From NCBI RefSeq assembly GCF_000763885.1, contig NZ_JRKO01000013.1, positions 1 through 64,000 on the forward strand: DNA of 64,000 nucleotides, in the 5' to 3' direction. Source of the stretch: Paracoccus versutus. Its GTDB lineage: Bacteria > Pseudomonadota > Alphaproteobacteria > Rhodobacterales > Rhodobacteraceae. Below are positions 35,491 to 44,219 of the stretch, one piece after another. Each line of letters opens with the position of its first letter. The stretch's first letter is position 1. The notes under the pieces were generated by a model that worked only from the letters and a program-made list of their open reading frames with translations, did no database searches and was not told the DNA's origin. Position numbers and translations under genes: made by a program.

Positions 35491-35685
35491 TTAAGCGGCG
35501 CCTGCCATTTCAGCCCGGCGCCGCTCCCAACCTTCAAGCTCAGAGAGCTTCCAGCGGGTGCAGCCGGGCGTTAGCGTGACGGGTTTCGGAAAGGTCGGAT
35601 CGGTTCTTGCCCAGCGCCAAGGCGTTTTCGGGTGAACCCCGTAGCGGGCGGCAATCTGAGCGGCTGCAAGGTAGGTATCGGCCAT
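35491..35685 (-). CDS. AlpA-family phage regulator
   Basis: 64 residues from ATG 35685 (a Met four residues earlier is less likely). The sequence ADTYLAAAQIAARYGVHPKT, then PWRWARTDPTFPKP and RWKLSELEGWERRR, is the MerR-like HTH of AlpA regulators, which activate excision and integrase expression in P4-type islands. It lies between the replication genes and the integrase pair. Confidence 0.85.
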   Translation of the reverse strand: MADTYLAAAQIAARYGVHPKTPWRWARTDPTFPKPVTLTPGCTRWKLSELEGWERRRAEMAGAA

Positions 35686-35735
35686 GATGTTCCCCAATCA
35701 GTAGTGATTGGGATCAATCTGATGGCGCTTATTGC

Positions 35736-36467
35736 TTATTGCTCCCGGCGTTTAATCGAGAAACCTCGGAAGTCCTTCGTCGTCTTGGGCAGCCCGTCCA
35801 AGCGGCGGCGCACCCGGTCGGAGTGAATATCAACGCAATCTTGCAGTGTTTCTCCGCGCCAAGGCAATTGGCCTAACCGCAGATAGGTCCGGGCGACGGT
35901 AGGGATTTGTTCGGATATGGCGTCCCGGTCGCCTTCCTTGCCCGGTGCAACTAACGCAACGGCATCCCGCAAAAGCATGGAGTCCCACAGCGCCAACTTA
36001 TCATCACCCGACGCAGCGGGCGGGCGTCCCTTCACGCCCTTGCGGCGCGCAGCCTCAGCGATTTCTTTGAGGATGAGGGCGCATTGCCGGGCAGCGTTAC
36101 GCCTCACTTCTTCGTCGTGCAGATCAAGGTTTGCTCGCACACTTTCTGCCTCGTTGGCGGAAACGCTCTTCACATGGGCAAGCGTCCAGTGAACGCCTCC
36201 CGAAAAACACGCTTCGGCAAGGGCATTTTCCATCAGCTTTTGTGCGCGAAGGGTATATTCGCCGACGCGACCATTCGGCAAATTCGCGCGATGCTGATAT
36301 ACAGCCCCCTCGGCAACCCGCGCAAAGGATATGGCGGTCATTTGTTGAAAGGGGGAGTCGGGTTCGACTGTTGCACCGGCTGCGTATGCTTCGATAACTT
36401 CAAGGAAGGATAGCGGGTCTATATCCGATAGAAGGAATTGGTTTGGGGGCTTCTTCCCTTTCGCCAT
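35736..36467 (-). CDS. island protein of unknown function downstream of the integrase
   Basis: 243 residues (MAKGKKPPNQFLLSDIDPLS start). Mostly helical, with a middle segment rich in charged residues (LHDEEVRRNAARQCALILKE). The C-terminus (TYLRLGQLPWRGETLQDCVD) is conserved-looking. Its start overlaps the integrase stop (TGATG), so the two are co-translated. No family is recognised. Confidence 0.65.
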   Translation of the reverse strand: MAKGKKPPNQFLLSDIDPLSFLEVIEAYAAGATVEPDSPFQQMTAISFARVAEGAVYQHRANLPNGRVGEYTLRAQKLMENALAEACFSGGVHWTLAHVKSVSANEAESVRANLDLHDEEVRRNAARQCALILKEIAEAARRKGVKGRPPAASGDDKLALWDSMLLRDAVALVAPGKEGDRDAISEQIPTVARTYLRLGQLPWRGETLQDCVDIHSDRVRRRLDGLPKTTKDFRGFSIKRREQ

Positions 36468-37762
36468 CAGCGGTCTAACCTCACAACTTTAGCCCCGGCC
36501 CGGTCATTGCCGGTCAGGAAATCCGCCCAAGCCGCCATCATCGCGCGGCGCTTTCCTACCATGTCTCCGCGCCGATACGACGCCTCGACCGCGTTCCCGA
36601 CCTTATGGGCAAGCGCGACCTCGGCCATATCGCCGGGGAAATGGGTTTCCTCTGCAATCCAGTCCCGGAAGGTCGAGCGCAGGCCATGGGGCACCGCAGG
36701 GCGCTTACTGGCCCTGTCGATGAAACCGAGGCCGTCCTCGGCCAGATCAGCAGCATGTAGCCGCTTCATGGTGGCGCTCAGCGTCATGTCGGACATTTCC
36801 CCACCACGGGGAGCCGGGAACACCAGCGGGTTACCCGCGAACCTGGGAAGCGCCTTGAGCAGAACCACGGCGTCCTTGGTCAGCGGCACCCGATGCTCTC
36901 GATCCATCTTCATACGTTCGGCCGGGATGATCCACATCGCCGCCGCCAAGTCGATTTCGTCCCAGCGCGCGCCCCGCACCTCCTGCGACCGGGCCGCGGT
37001 CAGAGCGGCAAATTCGAGCGCACGGCTTCCCATGCCTTCCCGCTTCCGAAGTGCAGCGAACCAGCGGGGCGCGTCTGCGATCTGCACCGCAGGGTGATTT
37101 CCCTCCTTCGCGACCTTGGAGGGCGCAGGCAGCAACTCTTTCAGATTGCCGGCCCAGCGTGCCGGATTGTCGCCCACACGGTGCCCGGCCACCGTCGCCC
37201 ACGAAAGAACCGCCTCGATTCGCCCGCGCAGGCGCGATGCCGTTTCGGTTTTGGTCGACCAGATCGGCTGCAACACGCGCAGCACGTCCTGCACGGTGAT
37301 ATCCTGAACCAACAGCGCCCCCAGGCCAGGAATGGCGTAGCTCTTGAGCGTATTGCCCCATTGCTGCTTGTGCTTCTCGTTCTTGAAGGCGTCCAGTTTC
37401 GCTGCAAGATACTGGTCGACGGCATCCGCAAACGTCAGGCCCCGAAGCTGCGCAGCCACAAGGGCCGCCTTCGCCGCTTTCCTTTCTTCGACCGGATCAA
37501 TTCCGTTTCGGATCTTGTCCTTTGCTTCGCGCGCGCGCTCTCGGGCCATTGCAAGGGACACCTCCGGGAAGCCGCCCAGCCCGATTTCCCGGCGCCTGGC
37601 GCCGACCATCGCCCGAAGCAGCCATGTGCGGCCACCTGCGGGCGTGATCTGCAACAGCAGCCCAGAGATGCCGCCGACCGCGAACGTGGCATTGCCCCCT
37701 TTGCCGGGGTGCTGCAATCTTTTCACCTCAAGCGGCGAAAGCTCTTTGGCGAGACGCGGCAC
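36467..37762 (-). CDS. P4-type tyrosine integrase
   Basis: 431 residues. The N-terminal DUF4102 arm-binding region (VGGISGLLLQITPAGGRTWL) is followed by a SAM-like core-binding domain and a catalytic domain with the complete set: Arg258 (TAARSQEVRG), His359 and Arg362 (PHGLRSTF), His386 (ALAHKVGN) and Tyr396 (EASYRRGD). It should recombine the tRNA-Ser site. It lies 147 bp inside attR and reads inward. Confidence 0.95.
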   Translation of the reverse strand: MPRLAKELSPLEVKRLQHPGKGGNATFAVGGISGLLLQITPAGGRTWLLRAMVGARRREIGLGGFPEVSLAMARERAREAKDKIRNGIDPVEERKAAKAALVAAQLRGLTFADAVDQYLAAKLDAFKNEKHKQQWGNTLKSYAIPGLGALLVQDITVQDVLRVLQPIWSTKTETASRLRGRIEAVLSWATVAGHRVGDNPARWAGNLKELLPAPSKVAKEGNHPAVQIADAPRWFAALRKREGMGSRALEFAALTAARSQEVRGARWDEIDLAAAMWIIPAERMKMDREHRVPLTKDAVVLLKALPRFAGNPLVFPAPRGGEMSDMTLSATMKRLHAADLAEDGLGFIDRASKRPAVPHGLRSTFRDWIAEETHFPGDMAEVALAHKVGNAVEASYRRGDMVGKRRAMMAAWADFLTGNDRAGAKVVRLDR

Positions 37763-37908
37763 TCAAAGCCCTCCATCATACCCGCCATCATTGTTGCTGC
37801 CGTCCACTACCAAATGCAACTGCATACTACTAGGGTGGCAGGTATTTCCTATGAATCCTTGGTTTAATGGCTTCCAATTGCTACCGCGATGCCCTGACTA
37901 GTGGCGGG

Positions 37909-37923
37909 CACCCTCTCCGCCAC
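37909..37923. other. right attachment repeat (attR core)
   Basis: CACCCTCTCCGCCAC, identical to the tRNA-Ser end at 19948-19962, followed by a diverged copy of the next 14 bases ending TTGATATT. Confidence 0.85.
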
Positions 37924-38022
37924 TTCCCTTTGATATTGCTTGGTAATTTCAGATTCGGGCGAATACGCCCGCCGGACGGATTTCCCGGTCGGCCACCCCG
38001 AGCCAGCGATGCCTGGGCAAGG

Positions 38023-38187
38023 TCAGAAGGGCCGGTAGACCGCGATCAGCGCCGCCATCACCCAAAGCGCCACCGCCGCAGCCATGCCGCCGAACCCAAA
38101 GGCCAGCAGACGCGCGGCTCCCCTGCGGTCGAGGCCGACAAGGAACGCGGCAAGCGCGGTCATGGACAGAAAAAGCGTCGCTCCCAT
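38023..38187 (-). CDS. small two-span membrane protein, unknown
   Basis: 54 residues (MGATLFLSMTALAAFLVGLD start) with two hydrophobic segments separated by DRRGAARLLAFG. It lies just outside attR and is read toward it. The clean hydrophobic pattern is its support; no ribosome site is striking. Confidence 0.45.
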   Translation of the reverse strand: MGATLFLSMTALAAFLVGLDRRGAARLLAFGFGGMAAAVALWVMAALIAVYRPF

Positions 38188-38349
38188 GCCGGCAAGTTTA
38201 GCGCGCCGGCCCCGCCGGCGGCAGCCGCGGGCAAATCGCACGGCCCGTTCCTGCCCAAACCGCCTGGGCGGATGCGCAAGATCTTGCCCGCACTGGCAGC
38301 GCCGGGCCTGATGCATTAATGGTCCCGAAGCAGGATTTTCCAGGACGCC

Positions 38350-39033
38350 ATGGCCGACGACCCCCTCATCCTCAGGCAGATTTCCGAAGGGCGCGACCGC
38401 ACGAGGGCCTATCTGCACATCGGCAAGACCGGCGGGACGACCTTCCGGACGGCCGCCGAAAGGGTGGCTGCGGCCGAGCCGTTCCGCGTCCCGCTGATCT
38501 TTCATCACGACTGGACCGTCCCCAGGATCAGGGCGGCGTTTCCCGGAATCAGGATATCCTTCGTGCTGCGCGACCCGCTGGAACGCATCGTCAGCGGGTT
38601 CATGTCGCGCCTGCGGCAGGGGCGCCCGACCTACCAGAGCCCCTGGACCGTCGAGGAAGCCACCGCCTTCCTGCATTTCCGCGACGCGCGCGCCTATCTC
38701 GACGCCATATTGTCGGGCGGGGAATACGAAATGTCCGCCGTCGATTTCGCCACCCGGTCGATCGCCCATATCCGGCGCGGCTATCGCTTTCACATCCCGA
38801 ACACCGCCACCGCATCGAAATGGCTCGGCTCCGTCGGAACCCTGGCGAGCCTGGAGGGCTTTGCGCAAAAGCTTCTTGGCGGCCCGGTGGAGCTGGGGCA
38901 TGCGCATGTCAACCCGGTCCCGGCCAGGGACATCCTGAAACACTACGGGGCGGACGAACTCGACCGGCTGCGGCGGCATTTTGCGGATGAATACCAGGTG
39001 TTCAACGAAATGATACAGGCGGCCGAGCCCTGA
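38350..39033 (+). CDS. sulfotransferase family protein
   Basis: 227 residues. The PAPS loop is AYLHIGKTGGTTFRTAAER and the 3'-phosphate strand is ISFVLRDPLERIVSGFMSRL. The region between (LIFHHDWTVPRIRAAFPGIR) has the expected core order. It resembles bacterial proteins related to glycan O-sulfotransferases. The acceptor is unknown. It is not closely similar to the shorter P-loop protein at 7466. Confidence 0.8.
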   Translation: MADDPLILRQISEGRDRTRAYLHIGKTGGTTFRTAAERVAAAEPFRVPLIFHHDWTVPRIRAAFPGIRISFVLRDPLERIVSGFMSRLRQGRPTYQSPWTVEEATAFLHFRDARAYLDAILSGGEYEMSAVDFATRSIAHIRRGYRFHIPNTATASKWLGSVGTLASLEGFAQKLLGGPVELGHAHVNPVPARDILKHYGADELDRLRRHFADEYQVFNEMIQAAEP

Positions 39034-39132
39034 GAGGGGATCGGCGCCGCCGCGCGCGATGCGGCCGCCATGGGGTTTTTCCGAAGCGGACCAGGCAAGG
39101 GGCGCCCCCGGCAGGGGCGCCCCCCAAGGCGG

Positions 39133-40407
39133 CTAGAAATCCCAGCTGATGCCCATGGAGACCTCGTCCTGCTCCATGAACAGGGTGGTCTGCTGGCCCA
39201 GGCCCGGCGTCCGGTTGGCGCCGGACTTCGATTCGCGGAAGGCATGGGTGTAGCTGCCGGTCAGCGTGGCCCGCTCGCCCAGCCTGTAGCTATACCCGAT
39301 CGAGGCATGCCAGCGCGGCGTCGCCGGGGCCATGATGTTCAGCAGCACCTCGTCGCCCTGGTCGATGAAGCTCGAGGCATGGCTGATGCCGCCGCGAAGC
39401 GTCAGCCTGTCGTTCACCCTTTGGGCGGCGGCGACGCGGACGACGTCCATGTCCTTCCAGCCGAAACCGGGGCCGCCGGCGCTGCCAAGGGGCGCGGCCA
39501 GCATCGCCCCGCTATTGGCCAGCGAGGGGACCGAGCCATAGAAGATGCGCTGATATTCGGCGGTCAGCGTCAGGCCGGGGCGGTCGGCCGGGCGGAAGGC
39601 GACGCCCAGCGTCGCCATCGCCGGGATGTCGAATTCGCCGCCATCGGCGAAAAGGCCCGCATAATCCTCGAAGGGCTGCATGTCGATGCGGCTGCGCCAG
39701 GACGCGCCCAGGGTCCATTGGCTGTCCACCTGGTAAAGCACGCCCAGCGACACCCCCAGGCCGGTCGACCAATCGTCGCCGCCATGGGTCACGGCGCCGG
39801 GCGCGGCGGACATGCCGGCAAAGGCCCCCAGCCCCGTTGCGCTGAACCGCTGCACCGCAAGCACCGGCCCCAGGCCTACCGAGAGCCGCGGGGTCAGCTT
39901 GCGGGAATAGTTCAGGCTGATGAAGGCCTGCTCCAGATTGATCCCCAGCGGATCGGTGGACGCAGACGGGTCAAGGGCGGCAAAGGGGTTGGTGCCGTAT
40001 TCCACGTTCATGCCGCCATTGCCGAACATGAAGACGGCGACCGAGCTCTGCTCGTCCAGCTTGTAGTTGAACCCGCCGCAGGGGATCCAGAAAAGGCTGT
40101 TGCCGCTGGTCTGGCTGCCGGGCGCCAGCGGCCCGCCGGGGGCGATGCTGAAGCCGCGCTCGGGCCCAAAGCCGGTCAGGCAAATCCCCGCCTGGGTCGG
40201 CAACGCGGTGCCCGTGGCGGGGTTCTGGGCCAGGCCCAGAATGCCGGTGGGTATCGCGACCCCCGCCCCGGCCATCCCCTTCGAGGTGCCGCCATAGCCA
40301 TTGGCGAAATAGCCGTTCGTGGCCTCGGCCGCAGTGGCGCCAAGGATTGCCGTCAGCATCGCGCCTCCGGCCAGTGCCGCAAGGCGGCCTGGTTCTGTTC
40401 CGTTCAT
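39133..40407 (-). CDS. FadL/OmpP1-type outer membrane transporter
   Basis: 424 residues from ATG 40407, preceded by GGAGGAACGA. A signal peptide ends at about residue 29 (ATAAEA), followed by TNGYFANGYGGTSKGMAGAG, the N-terminal plug signature of FadL-type porins. Later blocks include SLNYSRKLTPRLSVGLGPVL and a terminal beta strand ending VSMGISWDF, with C-terminal Phe as needed for outer membrane insertion. The family takes up long-chain fatty acids or hydrophobic compounds. A palindromic site lies 80-94 bp upstream. Confidence 0.9.
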   Translation of the reverse strand: MNGTEPGRLAALAGGAMLTAILGATAAEATNGYFANGYGGTSKGMAGAGVAIPTGILGLAQNPATGTALPTQAGICLTGFGPERGFSIAPGGPLAPGSQTSGNSLFWIPCGGFNYKLDEQSSVAVFMFGNGGMNVEYGTNPFAALDPSASTDPLGINLEQAFISLNYSRKLTPRLSVGLGPVLAVQRFSATGLGAFAGMSAAPGAVTHGGDDWSTGLGVSLGVLYQVDSQWTLGASWRSRIDMQPFEDYAGLFADGGEFDIPAMATLGVAFRPADRPGLTLTAEYQRIFYGSVPSLANSGAMLAAPLGSAGGPGFGWKDMDVVRVAAAQRVNDRLTLRGGISHASSFIDQGDEVLLNIMAPATPRWHASIGYSYRLGERATLTGSYTHAFRESKSGANRTPGLGQQTTLFMEQDEVSMGISWDF

Positions 40408-40716
40408 TCGTTCCTCCCTGATCCGGGGCCTCCCCGCCCCGCTTGCCCCTGCGGCCCCCGCTCTCCCTTCGGGAACGACAGAAGATGCATACATTCGTAT
40501 GTAAAGATATTGCCATGCGTCAAGCGAATGTCGCGAAGGACGCGCACCAAGGCCGCGCAGGGCGCAAGACGGCAAGGCCCGCCGGCGCTGGCCCGTCCCG
40601 GCCGGGGGGCTTTCGTTGCTGTCCGGGCAACGCGATGTTCCAGTTCCCGGACTGGTCGATCCCGCACCAAGATTTCATAGTCCGTCGAAAAACCGCCACA
40701 ACAGAGAGGAAATCCC
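40408..40716. promoter_or_regulatory. divergent control region between fadL-type gene and DUF3100 operon
   Basis: A 309-bp gap. It holds CATAC-ATTC-GTATG at 40488-40501, flanked by AT-rich bases (GATG upstream, TAAAGATATT downstream), which looks like an operator. The right half has no gene that can be supported. Confidence 0.4.
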
Positions 40717-41532
40717 ATGCGGGACACCCCTGCCTTCAGCCCCGGAACCTGGGCGCTGCACGCGACCGTGCTTGTCATCGTCTGCATCGCCGAGGCGATC
40801 GGCGTGCTGAGGCTGCCCATCGGCATCGCCGCCATCATCCTGCTGCCGATGCTTTATGCCTTCGCCATGGGCATCGTGCTGAACCCGAACATCACGCGCG
40901 CGACCGGACGGCTGCTGACCCCCGGCGTGCAGAAGTTCGCGGGCGGCATGATCACCATCGCCATCACCCCCTTCGTCGCCAAGTTCGGCACGACGGTCGG
41001 CCCCCAGATCCAGGCCATCATCGACGCCGGCCCCGCCCTGGTCCTGCAAGAGATCGGCAACCTCGGCACCATCGTCATCGCCTTCCCGGTCGCCGTCTTC
41101 CTGCTGCGGATGGGGCGCGAGACCATCGGCGCGGTCTATTCCATCGACCGCGAGCCGAACCTCGCCCTGATCGCCGAGAAATACGGCCTCGACAGCCCCG
41201 AGGGCGCGGGCGTCATGGGCGTCTATGCCACCGGCACGCTGATCGGCACCTTCGTCTTTGCCATCATGCCGCCCCTGATCCATGCGCTTGGCGTCTTCGA
41301 CGTCCGGGCGCTGGCCATGTCCTGCGGCGTCGGCTCGGGGTCCATGCTGGCGGCCTGCACCGGCGCGCTGGTCAATGTCATCCCCGAGCAGAAGGATCTG
41401 ATCCTGGGCCTGGCGGGCGCCTCGAACGTGCTGACCTATGCCACCGGGCTTTATGTCGGCATGTTCGTCGCCCTGCCCTTGACCGAATGGCTGTTCCGCA
41501 AGGCCCGGCCCGAGCTTTACAACCAGGGATGA
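40717..41532 (+). CDS. DUF3100 membrane protein (putative permease)
   Basis: 271 residues with about seven hydrophobic segments. It is recognised as DUF3100 by the N-terminal transmembrane order and the loop KYGLDSPEGAGVMGVYATGT, then CGVGSGSMLAACTGALVN, which looks like a substrate-binding hairpin. The start is ATG 40717 after AGAGAGGAAATCCC. The next gene begins 4 bp on, and an amidohydrolase follows, so the pair may import the hydrolase's substrate. Confidence 0.8.
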   Translation: MRDTPAFSPGTWALHATVLVIVCIAEAIGVLRLPIGIAAIILLPMLYAFAMGIVLNPNITRATGRLLTPGVQKFAGGMITIAITPFVAKFGTTVGPQIQAIIDAGPALVLQEIGNLGTIVIAFPVAVFLLRMGRETIGAVYSIDREPNLALIAEKYGLDSPEGAGVMGVYATGTLIGTFVFAIMPPLIHALGVFDVRALAMSCGVGSGSMLAACTGALVNVIPEQKDLILGLAGASNVLTYATGLYVGMFVALPLTEWLFRKARPELYNQG

Positions 41533-41536
41533 GATC

Positions 41537-42034
41537 ATGAGCAAGACCGCTGAAAACCTGCCCCTGGGCAACGAGGAACTGGACGAGCGCCGGATTCGCA
41601 TCGGCGAAACCGCGATCCTGCTGCTGATCGCCTGCGTCATCGGCACGATTGCGAACTATGTCTCGACCGGCACCGGCGCGTTCGAGGCGCTGCCGGGGAT
41701 GGCCTTCCTGTATCTCTGCTCGGTCGTCGGGCTGATGCTGGCCCGCTTCGTGCCCTTCTACCTGCCGGCCGTCGCCTGGGTGTCGCTGATCGCCATCGTC
41801 GCCACGATCCCCGGCGTTCCCGGTTCGGACTGGGTGGTGCGGCAGGCCGACAAGATCAACTTCCTGTCGCTGGCCACGCCCGCCCTGGCCTATGGCGGGC
41901 TGGCGCTGTCGGCCAAGGAATTCGCCATCGCCAGAAGCTCGGGCTGGAAGATCGTCATCGTCGCCATTTGCGTCATGCTGGGCACCTATATGGGCTCGGT
42001 GGTGATCGCCGACCTGACGCTGAGGCTCTTCTGA
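41537..42034 (+). CDS. companion membrane protein of the DUF3100 gene
   Basis: 165 residues with four to five hydrophobic segments (ETAILLLIACVIGTIANYVS, then FLYLCSVVGLMLARFVPFYL). It starts 4 bp after the DUF3100 stop and its stop overlaps the amidohydrolase start (TGATG). It probably forms the second half of a two-component permease. No substrate can be inferred directly. Confidence 0.75.
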   Translation: MSKTAENLPLGNEELDERRIRIGETAILLLIACVIGTIANYVSTGTGAFEALPGMAFLYLCSVVGLMLARFVPFYLPAVAWVSLIAIVATIPGVPGSDWVVRQADKINFLSLATPALAYGGLALSAKEFAIARSSGWKIVIVAICVMLGTYMGSVVIADLTLRLF

Positions 42035-43188
42035 TGCGCGATCTGCCGGCAGAGGTGGTGGCCGATGCGGTCGCATGGCGCAGGCAGCTGCATCGCAACC
42101 CCGAGCTGGGGTTCCAGGAGCATGAGACCGCCGGTTTCATCGCGGCGAAGCTGGCGGAATTCGGCTATGAGGTCCGGCGCGGCATCGGCCGGACCGGGGT
42201 GGTCGGCAGCTTGGCGAAAGGCAGCGGCAATCGCGCCATCGGCATCCGCGCCGACATCGACGCCCTGCCGATCGCCGAGGCCAGCGGCGTCGAATGGGCC
42301 TCGGGCAATCCCGGCCGGGCGCATGCCTGCGGCCATGACGGCCATACGGCGGTGGCGCTGGCCGCCGCCCGCCTGCTGGCCGGCATGCCGTTCGAGGGCA
42401 CGCTCCGCTTCATCTTCCAGCCGGCCGAGGAGAACGAGGGCGGCGGGCGGGCCATGGTCGAGGACGGGCTGTTCAGCGACTGCCCGGTCGATGCGGTCTA
42501 TGCGCTGCACAACTGGCCCGGCCTGCCGCTCGGCACGCTGGTCGCGCGCGACCGCGAGATGATGGCGGCCTTCGGCACCTTCGAGATCCGCCTTCTGGGC
42601 CAGGGCGCGCATGGCGCCATGCCGCATGAGGGGGCGGATACGCTGCTGGCCGCCGCGCATCTGGTGGTGGCGCTGCAATCCGTCGCGGCGCGCAACGTCA
42701 GCCCGCTGGACAGCGCGGTCGTGTCGGTGACGCAGATCCATGGCGGCGACGCCTGGAACGTGCTGCCCGAGACGGCCGTCATCCGCGGCACCACCCGCTG
42801 GTTCGATCCGGCCGTCGGCGACCTGATCGAGGCGCGGCTGCGCAAGCTGGCCGCATCGGTGGCCGAGGGTTTCGGCTGCACGGCCGGGATCGACTATGAA
42901 AGGCGCTATCCCTCGACCCTCAACACGCCCGAGAACGCCGCCCTGGTGCGGAAGGTCGCGGCGGCGGGCGGGCTTTCGGTCGTCGATGCCCCGCCCAGCA
43001 TGGCGGCCGAGGATTTCGCCTTCATGCTGAACCAGGTGCCGGGCTGCTATTTCTGGATGGGGTCCGCCCGCGAGACCGGCGACAATCCGGGCCTGCATTC
43101 GCCGCGCTTCGATTTCAACGATGCGCTGATCCCGCCTGCCGTCGGCTTCTGGCTGGACCTGGCGCTGGCAGAGCTGCGCGCGCCTTGA
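42034..43188 (+). CDS. M20 family amidohydrolase
   Basis: 384 residues from ATG 42034. The metal-binding motifs are present: RADIDALPI, HACGHDGHTA, QPAEENEGGG and a C-terminal HSPRFDF His. The dimerisation lid is in the middle (QGAHGAMPHEGADTLLAAAH). The family hydrolyses N-acyl amino acids (hippurate, N-acetyl or indole-acetyl conjugates). Translationally coupled to the DUF3100 pair, it probably releases an amino acid or an organic acid from an imported conjugate. Confidence 0.9.
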   Translation: MRDLPAEVVADAVAWRRQLHRNPELGFQEHETAGFIAAKLAEFGYEVRRGIGRTGVVGSLAKGSGNRAIGIRADIDALPIAEASGVEWASGNPGRAHACGHDGHTAVALAAARLLAGMPFEGTLRFIFQPAEENEGGGRAMVEDGLFSDCPVDAVYALHNWPGLPLGTLVARDREMMAAFGTFEIRLLGQGAHGAMPHEGADTLLAAAHLVVALQSVAARNVSPLDSAVVSVTQIHGGDAWNVLPETAVIRGTTRWFDPAVGDLIEARLRKLAASVAEGFGCTAGIDYERRYPSTLNTPENAALVRKVAAAGGLSVVDAPPSMAAEDFAFMLNQVPGCYFWMGSARETGDNPGLHSPRFDFNDALIPPAVGFWLDLALAELRAP

Positions 43189-43223
43189 CTCGCGAGACGG
43201 ACGGTCATCATCGTGAGGCGATG

Positions 43224-44156
43224 ATGACCCTCGACCGCCGCGACATCCGCATCTATCTGGCCGTGCATCGCTATGGCTCGATCCGCGCCGCCAGCGACCA
43301 GCTTGGGCTGGCGCCCTCGGTCGTGTCGCGCCAGATCGCCGACCTCGAGGCGCAGCTGGGCGTTACGCTGTTCGAGCGCAGCTCGAAAGGCGTGCGCCTG
43401 ACCGATGCCGGGAACCTGGTGCTGGAACATGCCCGCCATGTCGTCGAGGAGGCGGGCTTCCTTCAGGAACAGCTGGCCGACCTGCGCGGCATCCAGCAGC
43501 GCAACATCCGCATCCATTGCGGCGAGGGATTCCTGGCGGATTTCATCCGAAACGGCCTGGCCGGATTCGTGTCGCACAGCCCGCATGTGCGCTATGAGCT
43601 GCTGATCGGCTCGACGGACACGGTGGTCGCGGCGCTGGCCAATGGCGAAAGCGACATCGGCATCGCCTACAACCCGCCGGTGACGGGATCGGTGCGCAGC
43701 ATCGTTTCGGCCAGCCACCCGCTTTGCGTGGTGATGCCGCCCGGCCATGCCCTGGCCGGCCTGCCGCAGGTCCGGCTGGCCGATTGCCTGGCCTTTCCCC
43801 TGGCGCTGCTGCCCAGGGGGCACGGCACCACCGACCTGCTGGCGCGGGTCGCCTCGGACAGCGGGCTTGCGCTGGCGCCGCAGCTGATGACCACCTCGAT
43901 CGACGCGCTGCGCCGCTTCGTGACCGCGGGGCTGGGGCTTGCCTTCCTGCCCCGCGCCTCGGTCGCCATGGACCTGGCCGAGGGCGCGGCGGTGGTGCGC
44001 GAACTGGCCGACCTGGCGCTTCTGGGGGCGACGGCGCATCTGATGGTGCGGGCGCGGCGGCGGCTGCCGGCCTCGGTCGCGCAACTGGCCGGACATCTGG
44101 AACGCAGCATGGCCAGCTTTGCCGATGTTGCGCAGGGGGCAACACCTCGTTCGTGA
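43224..44156 (+). CDS. LysR-family transcriptional regulator
   Basis: 310 residues from ATG 43224, chosen because GAGG at 43215-43218 fits it; a TTG 39 bp earlier and the adjacent ATG 43221 are alternatives. The N-terminal HTH is RDIRIYLAVHRYGSIRAASD, then QLGLAPSVVSRQIADLEAQL. The effector domain follows. It lies in the middle of the catabolic cluster on the same strand, so it probably controls that cluster. Confidence 0.9.
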   Translation: MTLDRRDIRIYLAVHRYGSIRAASDQLGLAPSVVSRQIADLEAQLGVTLFERSSKGVRLTDAGNLVLEHARHVVEEAGFLQEQLADLRGIQQRNIRIHCGEGFLADFIRNGLAGFVSHSPHVRYELLIGSTDTVVAALANGESDIGIAYNPPVTGSVRSIVSASHPLCVVMPPGHALAGLPQVRLADCLAFPLALLPRGHGTTDLLARVASDSGLALAPQLMTTSIDALRRFVTAGLGLAFLPRASVAMDLAEGAAVVRELADLALLGATAHLMVRARRRLPASVAQLAGHLERSMASFADVAQGATPRS

Positions 44157-44219
44157 TCCGACCGCTAGCGCCGGCACCCCGGTTGCGGGAATTGTCGGGC
44201 ATCAACAGGAGAGGATCAC

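Larger units (their letters stand above)
19948..37923. mobile_element. 18-kb integrated genetic element in tRNA-Ser(CGA)
   Basis: It is bounded by a 15-bp direct repeat of the tRNA 3' end, with an integrase at the right edge. The gene set is a phage-satellite mix: integrase, AlpA, primase, DUF3987 protein, XRE switch, small early genes, one ejection-like protein and cargo. Structural and packaging genes are missing. It sits between core genes on the left and a sulfotransferase-like gene on the right. Confidence 0.88.

Noticed and set aside
19948..37923. Intact prophage
   Set aside because: No terminase, portal, capsid, tail or lysis genes could be found in any frame.
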